Shown here: piece after piece, positions 34,047 through 42,328 of the stretch
Numbering within the stretch: position 1 is the first letter of the stretch
How the letters are laid out: the number at the start of each line of letters is the position of its first letter
Assembly: GCA_033220425.1 (NCBI GenBank)
Contig: CM065648.1
Span: forward strand, 3,534,001-3,598,000
From: Lepraria neglecta
Taxonomy: Eukaryota > Ascomycota > Lecanoromycetes > Lecanorales > Stereocaulaceae
DNA: 64,000 bases
Reading direction: 5' to 3'
Notes under the pieces: model-generated
The model's input: the letters and a program-made list of their open reading frames with translations, nothing else
Told to the model about the DNA's origin: nothing
Databases searched by the model: none
Position numbers and translations under genes: made by a program

Positions 34047-35634
34047 ATGTCTGTACACTGCCTTAACAAACGGCTCTTCCTGGCCTTCTCTGTCGCTTTA
34101 CTTGGGGCCATCCTCCTCTTCTTAGGATTCAACCGAACCTCTCCGTCGCCCTTCCGCCAATCGGCAAATGGTCCTTTCTCGTCTGGTGGGGATTCACTTC
34201 AACATGTATTCAATCAGACTCTTGGGGTCAGTACGACCGATGCAGTTGCTGGCTCGCGCCATCCCGTAAATCTCTGACGTCTATACAGTTTCAGAAGATC
34301 TTCGTCATTAATCTTCTATCTCGAACCGACCATCGAGACTCGATGTCGCTAGCCGCTGCCCTCACAGACTTGCGAATCGACTATGTAGATGGCGTAACTG
34401 AGGTGGATAAGAAATATCTTCCGCCAGGTGGCAAAGAAGTGAACCTCGACTCAGGGGGTTTAGGAAATTGGCGAGCTCATATGAACATCGCTAGAATGTG
34501 AGTGTTCGCCCTCTGCTCTCCCTTCATTCCATCCAGACTGCAAGCGCGCCGTCTCAGGCCATGTAGTTGGCCATATTATGAGTGGCCATGCATACAGTGT
34601 GTCTTCGCGCAGCCTCTGTACCGAGACCCTACCGGCCTTGGACTCTCAGGTATATGCCGGTCACATCACCAACACCAAAGTCCTGATGGTGTCAGACTGC
34701 CTTCTGATACGTAAGGCTATATGGCTGAGTCTTCGCGCCTGTGGTCTGTTTCCATAGGCCTATAGCCTCAGATAACCGACTAAACTATCAAGAGTAGTAA
34801 CTAAATTGAATCAGGATGATCGAGCAAAATGTCACATCTGCGCTTATTCTAGAAGACGACGCCGATTGGGACATTCGTATCAAACATCAAATGAGAGACT
34901 TTGCAAAAGCTTCCAGGCTACTGGTTCAGCCATTGTCAGGCACGTCAGACCGGTTTCTAGATCCGACCCACCCTCAGCCCAAGGAAGACCAAAGACCGCA
35001 GGACTTCGACATCAGAAAAGATGTCACCGGCGAACCTTCCACATCTCCATACGGAGACATTGACCGTTGGGATCTTTTCTGGTTAGGCCACTGCGGTAGC
35101 CGGTTTCCTCGCGCAAGTGACCGAAATGTGCCGCTGGGGCGAGCTGTCATTTATGACGACGAAACGGTTCCAGAACCGCAGCATGTCATGATGCAGTTCG
35201 GAGACTCCGAACTTGTTCAAACTTACCCTGCTCACACGCGCGTAGTCTCTAGAGCATGGATGAACACGTGCACTATGGGTTACGGGATTTCTCTGCCAGG
35301 TGCTCGGCGCTTACTGTATGAGCTCAGCGTGAACAAAATGACGGGACCGACCGACATGATGTTTCGATCTGTGTGCCATGGATCGGAGGGAAGGCCAGTC
35401 CAAACATGTTTGACCGTTCAACCGCAACTATTCCAACATCATCGACCTGTCGGTTACAAGTCGAGCTTCAGCGACATCTCAGATCACGGAGTCGATTATA
35501 ACGAACAAGCCTTCACAAGAAATGTGAGGTGGAGTATACGCGTGAATTTTCGGAAGCTCGTAGACGGCTTAACGGATTATATCGACCTGTTCAAGGATGG
35601 TGAGGAGGCAGACTCGAACCTTGGCTTCAAATGA
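34047..35634 (+). CDS. GT25-type glycosyltransferase (type II membrane protein)
   Basis: Three exons (34047-34226, 34289-34497, 34815-35634) give 402 aa. The N-terminal TM anchor (LFLAFSVALLGAILLFLGF) makes it a type II Golgi/ER membrane protein. The catalytic domain starts with IFVINLLSRTDHRDSMSLAA, includes GLGNWRAHMNIARM, the metal-binding SALILEDDADWDIRIKH, WDLFWLGHCG and the C-terminal TDMMFRSVCHG, as in family GT25 (LPS/procollagen galactosyltransferase type) proteins of fungi. The acceptor is unknown; cell-wall or secreted glycoproteins are likely. The second intron is 317 nt, much longer than usual here. The gene looks intact although repeats surround it. An ATG 105 nt upstream is in frame, but the start at 34047 places the anchor near the N-terminus. 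Confidence 0.85.
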
Positions 35635-36039
35635 GCAGATCCCGTCCACAGGGACGCCGAGCTCCACTCTAAATCAGATGACTTTACCCAGTAGAATGCG
35701 GCGGACCGCTTTCGCAAATTCGAGAATGGACTGTTCTGCCATGTCCTACGAGATTTCAGCGAGCCACGCATATATACCCCGAACCTAGGATGGGGAGTTG
35801 CTTTTTTCGATCGGGAAAGGGAGCAGGCGGGCTCGGCAAGGGAGCGCCGAGGGAGCACGGAGGAGCATTGAGGGAGGAGTCTAGAACGGCTTCCCGTATC
35901 AAGCGGGGCGTAGCATGCGGAGCTTAAATTGGCTGCCTCGAATCAAGCTATAGCTGATTACTTAAATAAATCTAGTGAAGAACTACTCCGCAAAAATATT
36001 TATTAAATCGATAGTAATTTTTATCTATCTATTATCGAT
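35635..36039. other. Island sequence becoming AT-rich, no gene
   Basis: 3' flank of the glycosyltransferase gene, changing at about 35940 into AT-rich sequence that looks like RIP-decayed transposon DNA. No coding region was seen. Confidence 0.5.
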
Positions 36040-36132
36040 ACGCAGTGGTCTTAACATCTGGATGCTTAAATAACGGGGGTCTTGGTGAGTAGAAGAGAAG
36101 GGTGAGCGTGAAGATTGTTAAGACCACTGCGT
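36040..36132. repeat. 17-bp perfect inverted repeat with LTR-like TG..CA ends
   Basis: ACGCAGTGGTCTTAACA (36040-36056) and its exact complement TGTTAAGACCACTGCGT (36116-36132) are separated by 59 bp. The right arm reads like the start of an LTR (TGTTAAGACC) and the left arm like the end of one. The spacer contains TCTGGATGCTTAA and GGGTGAGCGTGAAGA, which recur in slightly changed form at about 39062-39102. Most likely a retrotransposon remnant. Confidence 0.7.
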
Positions 36133-36339
36133 CTCGTCGTTGGTTTTCGCGGAGGAGTTCAATACAGAGCAAGATAAACACGCTTGTTGTGATAGACCGG
36201 TCTTGTATAAGGAGATAACTTATGTTGAGTGATCTATCTAGTAGACTTAAGTGAGATAAGTTGAATACAAGGAGATCTATGCTATGGAATGACTCTGTAT
36301 ATATAGACATAGGAACTGATCAAGTTCGATCATCAATAT

Positions 36340-37065
36340 GCAGAGCTTCAAGGAAAAGCGGCAACAGAAACCTCCATCTATCATCAACGTCGCTCCCTCA
36401 AGCTCTTTTCTTCTTATCTTGCTCAACACTCTTAACTTCCTCTTTCTTTCTTTTTCGTTTCCCCCTCGTTTATTAATACCCCTTAGATTTATCTTTCCTC
36501 TACCTATTTTTCGTTAGCCCTGATAGGCCTGGCTCGCTCGCTTAGTTATCAGCCCCTCTACTACTGCCCTATCACCAAGATTTAAATCAAGACCTGAACT
36601 TAGAACACGTCAAAGGCTGCCTCCCCTACTCAAACCTTTCTTTCCCATTAACCTAGTCCCTCCTTACCTTTAGACCGCCTGGCTTTCCACAGTTTCGTCC
36701 TATTTCTCAACTTTCCCCGGTCCCTTGCAGTTGGCCTTCTCATAATCATTGCAGCAGCGTTGCAGCCTGCCCCAGCTTGTGTGTACAGGCTCTCTGTCAT
36801 GGCCATAGCCACAACAGGGGCGCCAGCAAAGTGGATTCAGCCAAAAGTTTTCTACGCAGGCGCAGCAGGACCAATCGAATAAATGCCTCGCAAACACCAT
36901 GGGGTCTTCCTTGCTGCGCCGCCGGCGAAAGAATGATGAGCCAAGGTCGCTAGTAATCTGGTGAAGTTTCCTGCAGGGGTCTGGCGAGTGGGTATCCTTG
37001 TCCAGTGCAGCTGGGTTTCAGGCATCAGCCGTTGCTGACGTGTCAGCTCAATCGAGAGAATAATG
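36340..37065. repeat. Dispersed direct repeat, copy 2
   Basis: Counterpart of 29855-30562, same orientation, about 6.5 kb away. Copy 2 is richer in G+C and keeps a 66-codon minus-strand frame with many cysteines. The left boundary falls right after LTR-like sequence; the right boundary is near 37065 where similarity fades. It may be a fragment of a larger mobile element that carried a small gene. Confidence 0.8.
36700..36900 (-). CDS. Small cysteine-rich protein in repeat copy 2 (doubtful)
   Basis: An ATG at 36900 opens 66 codons. The product contains DWSCCACVENFWLNPLCWRP followed by CCGYGHDREP and later CCNDYEKANC. The W-x-C-C-x-C ... NP-x-C ... C-G-x-G-H spacing recalls the small RanBP2-like zinc-finger proteins common in filamentous fungi, but I cannot confirm this. 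In copy 1 of the repeat the same frame carries a shift and stops, so the unit is either a gene carried by a mobile element or a chance frame. The 5' end may be missing, since similarity between copies continues upstream of the ATG. Confidence 0.35.
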   Translation of the reverse strand: MVFARHLFDWSCCACVENFWLNPLCWRPCCGYGHDREPVHTSWGRLQRCCNDYEKANCKGPGKVEK

Positions 37066-38204
37066 TGTCTATACTGCCCAGTGATGCCTAGATCGGGGAC
37101 AAGCCTCCTGTGTGAAGATTGTTGTACTATTTTGCTCAATATTTACTACCTGCGCCAGTTGCAGTAACGGGTCTCGAGGTTATAACTCTGATGGTCTGCT
37201 GTACCGAGGCTAGACCACGTACAATTGCTGGATCAGCAGCAACCAGCATAGGATGTATAAATATCCATTACTAGGAGGGTGCTGCCAAAGGTTCTGCGAG
37301 GCGTGCAGTAAAACAGGGATTCGCGACAACTCAGCTGGCTCAGCTCAAAGATCCAAGCCGCAGCAGCTGAGGACGATGGATAGACATATCCAAAAGGTGC
37401 AAATTCCCTGTTGTTATACCCGGCGCTGGGCAAATCGAGACTCATTCGGGTTCAAAACGTAATGCCTGCCGTTCCAAAGATTATTCCGAGACGGGGAAGA
37501 GAATTCTGGGATTCGCTTGACCCCAATAACAGGAAGCAGGTTTTGGAGGCGGTAATGATTGAGGTAAAGTCGAAAAGAACTTACGTTCGCCGTGCAAAGA
37601 CCTAATAAGTGTCTCAACAGTATGACAGGCCAGTGCCAGGTCAGGTTCACTACAATTCGGGTGGATCGAGCGGTTTTCCTCTCACGGCCTGTGGGGTCTG
37701 GGTCAGCTTGCCATGTTTCCGCGATTGCCAGATATTCCTACTCCGCGGCGCGTTCCTTATCGAAGATCAAGGACGGATAATAGAAACTGGCTGCTCATAT
37801 CTCGTCAAAGACGAGGACCGGATCGGGCTATATGGGAGCGAGACTATTGTCGTCATCATAGAGGAAGGGGAACAGCGGGGCGCATATCGCAAACACACGC
37901 AAGAAGCGCAGGAAAGAATACTTGCCGAGAAGTCAAAGTCCGGCACCGAGTGTACTGTTATGTAAGGTACTCGAAAGTACTAGATTCCGACGTGCACGTC
38001 GCGGCAAACAAGAAAGAAGGTGTTTACAAGACGAGCAACTACTAAATACCTCTTATCCGAATGGTTGGCACACCGGGGGCCGAAAATGCTTACGTCTGGT
38101 TTATATTACCTTACCGCTCCGAGCTCTGGTCTATAAAAAACAAAATTACTTCGTGCCTTCAGAATTGCAAAACAGAACAATATTCCCCCAACCCCGATGC
38201 TTCA
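37066..38204. other. Island sequence, weak ORFs only
   Basis: The longest frame is 37609-37965 (plus strand, about 118 codons, begins with GTG). It lacks an ATG near its start and shows no domain I recognise. The preceding 64-codon frame at 37411 is similarly unsupported. Could be a decayed gene or transposon part. Confidence 0.4.
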
Positions 38205-38273
38205 GGGAGTACTCGTCGGGGTAGTACTCCCCACGGTTATCCAAAAGTTGAGGGTCACTGGGAGTACTCGTCG
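38205..38273. repeat. GGGAGTACT inverted and direct repeats
   Basis: GGGAGTACTCGTCG occurs at 38205-38218 and again at 38260-38273, and the inverted form AGTACTCCC at 38223-38231 makes a short hairpin with the first copy. Confidence 0.8.
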
Positions 38274-38393
38274 AGGGAGCACTGCGGCGTGAAATCCTGC
38301 TTAGCCCCTTGTTTCACACATGACAGTAACTTTTTGCGCGCCCGTCGGCCAGGGTCTGACACCAGGGGAGATTTTATGCCGGGCTTCCCCTCA

Positions 38394-38467
38394 GCGTACA
38401 CCCTGTTTCAGTAGGCGTACACCCTATCCCACTAGGCGTACACCCCAGAATTTACTAGGCGTACACC
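38394..38467. repeat. Four phased copies of GCGTACACC
   Basis: GCGTACACC begins at 38394, 38415, 38436 and 38459, the last three inside the longer TAGGCGTACACC. The spacings of 21, 21 and 23 bp are close to two turns of DNA, as in arrays of protein-binding sites or subterminal repeats of transposons. Confidence 0.85.
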
Positions 38468-38600
38468 GGTTTGTTGTCATGGATATTCAGCGAAGCTCGG
38501 TTTTCTACTGCTAAGCTAAGCCGCTATAGTACTAGTTCGCTTGGCAAGAAGCTTGCCCGCGAAACGCTTCGTGACAACATCTCCCAGAACTGAAGAAAAG

Positions 38601-39024
38601 TGTTACGAACCGTGTTGCGTACTGACGGTCGTACTAAGGATTGTTCTCGCTGGGGATGGGGGTGTGCAGCGCAAGAGGTGAAGCAGGCTTCAAGTGATGC
38701 TAAGCGGGTCTGGTATATGATCAGATGATATATGTTCAGTGCCTAGCCTAAGAGATCTATCGCATGTAGTAAACAATTGAATAGCAAGTTAAGCACGATG
38801 CTCCAAGTGGTGAGCAGTGCTCCGCATATATAGACATACGAAATCCATGCCAAGCGCTCCTGATCGCATTGATCGCACTGATCGCACTGCGCTCATTGCG
38901 CTCATCGCTTAACATGCCAAGCTTTCAGGGTCCTGTTCGAGTCGGACACCGATTCGCCGACTCGGACCATGACGGGCGCTACGCTCCTTGGGCGCACCCC
39001 TGATCATGTTTCCTGATCGTAACA
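38601..39024. mobile_element. Solo-LTR-like element (424 bp)
   Basis: It starts TGTTACGA and ends TCGTAACA, an exact 8-bp terminal inverted repeat with the TG..CA ends of LTRs. It has an internal TATA-like CATATATAGACAT near 38823-38836, and short tandem GATCGCACT-type units near 38872-38890. The bases before it (GAAGAAAAG) are purine-rich like a polypurine tract. Flanking pentamers (AAAAG and CTTAG) do not match, so there is no target-site duplication. It may be the 3' LTR of a degraded element or a recombinant solo LTR. No gag or pol coding was found nearby. Confidence 0.6.
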
Positions 39025-39728
39025 CTTAGTAGCTATCTATAAGGCTATACGAGAGCGCGCGCTTTTCTGGATACTTAATTTAAGGAAAGGGTGAGCGTAA
39101 AGAGTTCATCACCTGGTCAGGGTGTTGCAACACCAGGGTGGTGGGGTGCCACATCACCCCTGCTCACCCAGCTCCCTCGCTAAAGCGGCAGCTGCCGGGC
39201 GAGCTTCGACTGAGCTGGGGGCAGTCGCCTTCCATTGCCAAGCCAGCCCTAGGGAACCTCCACAATATTCCCTCCTCTTCCCAGCTTGAGATTCCATGAA
39301 CACAAAACCACCGGCACAGGAAAGAACCTCGCTGACAACTGAAACAAACAGCCCCTGACTACTAATTCAATTCTCCACTTATTTCCTACACCTTTCCATC
39401 AATTTACTTGTAGCACGCTAAGGTTACTCATCCTAATACCGCAACTTTCCCAACCTGATTGATTCCAACCTCCCAAACCATTGGCTTCACTGAGTTACAT
39501 ACCGAGCAGTCAATCCTTTTCAATTGGCTCGTCAATCCTTCTCAATTGGCTCGTCAATCCCACAGGATCTCTGCCATATCGTCGGCGGCGTCTACCGGCG
39601 TCTACCTACAAAGCTTACGCAACCAACGGGGCTCCCTCACGTCAGCTCTTCTCTGCTCTCGTCCTCAGATTTGCCTCTGTTAACACTCTCAATCATCGCC
39701 GCCTCCATCTTCTCAGACAACGAACCCC
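39025..39728. other. Boundary between repeat island and gene, no gene
   Basis: It includes TCTGGATACTTAA and GGGTGAGCGTAAAGA (39062-39102), related to sequence inside the 36.04 kb inverted repeat, and a GGTGTTGCAACACC palindrome near 39121. The last ~350 bp is CT-rich and is the likely promoter and leader of the next gene. Confidence 0.5.
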
Positions 39729-40397
39729 ATGGCTCCCATGGCCTTCCCCCTCACACCGCCCACAACCCCGGATTTCTCCGCCCAGCTCCAACGCGTTGAC
39801 TCACTCCACCAACAGCTCAAGAATGAAGCAGCGCGGGCCCAGGACTTTCTCGCGAAGCTGAAACGCGGGGAGGAGATTCAGTCCCAGACACAGACACAGA
39901 CACAAGGGAAGCTGTCATCGCCTACAGAAGAGGATGCCCCGCAGCCGGGGCCAGAGAAAGACGTAAGAAACGGAAAGCATGCCGAGAAGGACTCAAGGAA
40001 TGGGAAGAGCTCCACAAAAGAAGGGAAGTGCTGCTGCCAACACCACCAATCGAAGCCCCTCACGGAAAAAGAAAAGAAGATGGCCGAAGAGTATCGGAAA
40101 GCGAGGCTTGGCTCGCTCGGTGCTGCAAACCTACCTGCACTGCCTACACATGTTGATGAGCACGAAGTGCGGGACCTGGAGAAGCGTGTGAGAGGGTTGG
40201 AGGGCAGGGTTCGAGGGTTCGAAGGTCTCCCGCCGGATCGAGAATTGGCTCTTTTGGAAGTGGAGAGATTGAGGAGAGAGTTGGAGGGGTTGGCGAGAAG
40301 AAGGGAAGGGCTGTTTGGGCTTATTGATGAGAAGGCGAAGGGGCATGGCAATGGGAAGGGTGGGAAGACCAATGGGAAGGGGGGTGGCAAGGGATAG
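39729..40397 (+). CDS. Coiled-coil protein of unknown function
   Basis: The single exon encodes 222 aa from an ATG in CCCATGGC context. Hydrophobic and helical segments are FSAQLQRVDSLHQQLKNEAA (about 15-35) and REDLEK-like heptads in the C-terminal half (DLEKRVRGLEGRVRGFEGLP; LALLEVERLRRELEGLARRR). A low-complexity Gln-Thr segment, a CCC-x-HH cluster (GKCCCQHHQSK) and a Gly/Lys/Asn-rich tail complete it. I do not recognise the family; the coiled coil suggests oligomerisation or cytoskeletal partners. Codon usage fits a real gene and the plus-strand frame is open throughout, while the minus strand also stays open because of composition. A hexanucleotide microsatellite starts 48 bp after the stop. 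Confidence 0.65.
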   Translation: MAPMAFPLTPPTTPDFSAQLQRVDSLHQQLKNEAARAQDFLAKLKRGEEIQSQTQTQTQGKLSSPTEEDAPQPGPEKDVRNGKHAEKDSRNGKSSTKEGKCCCQHHQSKPLTEKEKKMAEEYRKARLGSLGAANLPALPTHVDEHEVRDLEKRVRGLEGRVRGFEGLPPDRELALLEVERLRRELEGLARRREGLFGLIDEKAKGHGNGKGGKTNGKGGGKG

Positions 40398-40444
40398 GGG
40401 AAGAGTGCTGTGGATGAAATCGGGGATTTGTGCAACTAGTAGGG

Positions 40445-40532
40445 ATGGTGATGGTGATGGTGATGGTGATGGTGATGGTGATGGTGATGGTGATGGTGAT
40501 GGTGATGGTGATGGTGATGGTGATGGTGATGA
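40445..40532. repeat. Hexanucleotide (ATGGTG)n microsatellite
   Basis: A pure run of about 14-15 ATGGTG units lies in the 3' flank of the coiled-coil gene. Without interruptions it is likely length-polymorphic. It is not translated in the gene's frame. Confidence 0.95.
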
Positions 40533-41499
40533 CAAAGAATGAGAAATTTCCCAGACATGTACCAGGCGTTTATGGGAAACGGGCATTCTTGCATTATCAG
40601 GGGCATATTCTAGGAGCAACGAGCATATGTGATGGCATTTTACTAGGGCCGGTGGTAGAGCTACATAGCTTTAAATCGATTGACGATCTCAAAGTGCGGC
40701 GTTCTTTGAGCCATGATTATGTTTCTTTGAAGGGAAGACACCAAGCTTAATGTCCGGATTTACCCAGGGCAGCCCCCTTGAAACGGCCGCTTTGTGACCA
40801 AGAACTACCATAGTTTGCACCGTTCTGCGCTCATGATTCAAGACTTCGACTCGCTTTCCCACTTACGAATCCCGGCCACAGCTCCTTCCAGCCCCAGACC
40901 AAAACTGGCGGTGTTCCCTTTCCTGCTTTTGCAGAGTGCAGCTTCAGCGAGTACTTCGCTGAAAGGTTTCGAAACACGAGAATAGTGTTAAGACTTCAAG
41001 CAGAAAAACATAACATCATTGACATAAAACGTTCTCAGTTTCGGGGCTACGAAACCCAAGACCGTCTGCAGTTGACCAAATCGTCTAGTGTTTAACCTGG
41101 AATTTGTCGACTCTTGCCGAAGGTGTGTGCATTCACATGATAAGTTTTAGTGCTTGCTCATGAACTTATCTGTAGAAATTCCTGTCTATTTGTCCCTGAT
41201 GCTTATGCCTTGATTTGCTGTAAACTATGTACACAAAGTGGGGTATCAATGCTGTAGAATGGGGCAGCTGCCTAAGAAGTAGTCCTGATTGATCCTTTTA
41301 GATCCAGGCACATGTCTTTCCACGTTGTGGAAAGATAGAACCACACCCCGCAACGTTGCTCATAAACCCACCGATTAAAGAAAGTGGGTTTCTATGCTGT
41401 CATTTGAATGGGCAAAAGTGCCAGGGAAAAGTCGAAAAGGAATCGCGTAAAGTCTCGCGTCGTAGGTTCTGCTCTTCACACCTCATTCAATTCGAACAC
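40533..41499. other. Intergenic (1 kb), no gene seen
   Basis: Only short frames without resemblance to known proteins. No RNA gene or repeat was recognised. Confidence 0.45.
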
Positions 41500-41688
41500 T
41501 CAATACCCGTGATCGAAGTCATCCTTGTAGACCTTTGGGTCTGTGACTGCCGCATATGCCTTCTCCCAGTTGCTACGGCGATCTTCCTTCTGGGCCAGCT
41601 CTGCCTGTTGTCTCTTCTGGCCGGCTTGCATTTTTGCAAGCTTTTCAAGCTCGATCTTCTTCCCTTCTTCCCAGTGCACTTCGTAGAA
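41500..41688 (-). pseudogene. 3' fragment of a conserved-looking gene without a start
   Basis: On the minus strand the frame reads FYEVHWEEGKKIELEKLAKM, then QAELAQKEDRRSNWEKAYAA, then KVYKDDFDHGY and a TGA at 41502-41500. Its charged helical composition and DxDHG-Y ending look like the C-terminus of a small fungal protein, but it is not a family I can name. No ATG precedes the fragment except an internal Met, a TAA lies in frame about 45 nt upstream, and no convincing acceptor or upstream exon is visible before the promoter of the CorA gene. It is either the last exon of a gene with distant 5' exons or a remnant left by rearrangement next to the repeat island. Confidence 0.45.
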
Positions 41689-42328
41689 TGATATAAATAT
41701 ATTCCTCGAACCGAAACTCCCACGTGACCTTTAGCTAACTTAAGGTGCCGTGGCTTTGCTCGCGCGCCAAAGGATATTTTGTCTTTTTGCTCTCTCTTTG
41801 CTCTCCCCTGCCCCTTCGCTGCTCCCTCTCTGCTCTCTCATGCTCGTGGTTAAAACGGCTATGCTTACTTCCATGAACGGAAATGGAAATGGTGATCGGT
41901 AAGCCTCAGTACGGGGTATATATGGTGGGTAAATTTACATTTAGGTCCCCTGCGTTTAAAGTTGGCAATCACTACTTTTGTTCTCAGGAGAGAAACATGA
42001 CTGTATGAAAGAGAGCAGCCAGGGAGTATGAGGGACCAATAAGAGTACGAGGAAGCGCGCAGACCGGTTTGGCTTCCTGTATTTCGGCTACAACTGACCA
42101 AATAACGATACTCTCCTGATTACCTAATCTAATACCTTTTAGCCAATAGTGCTGCCTTATCTGCCGCCAATGCCTTCCAGTTGATACGATAGCACTATTT
42201 TTATGTGCATCTAGGCGCCTCAATCTTCGTCTCCTTCTTCTTTCTCAATTTCGTGAATTCCTTCGAACCCTCCGCCTAATCTCTAGCAGAGCCGGACACG
42301 CGTCTTTCCAATTTCATCTTCGTTCCAA
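41689..42328. other. Intergenic (0.6 kb), no gene seen
   Basis: Upstream region of the CorA-like gene. It includes a CT-rich tract with repeated TGCTCTC-like units near 41785-41840. No coding region was seen. Confidence 0.45.

Noticed and set aside
37609-37965. Plus-strand 118-codon frame in the repeat island
   Set aside because: Begins with GTG, has no supporting splice site or domain, and sits in decayed repeat DNA.
40445-40532. Regular short repeats as a CRISPR array
   Set aside because: Repeats are contiguous 6-mers without spacers, and the genome is eukaryotic.
40430-40750. Plus-strand frame with repeated Met-Val and another with Gly-Asp repeats
   Set aside because: They are translations of the ATGGTG microsatellite; no gene features flank it.
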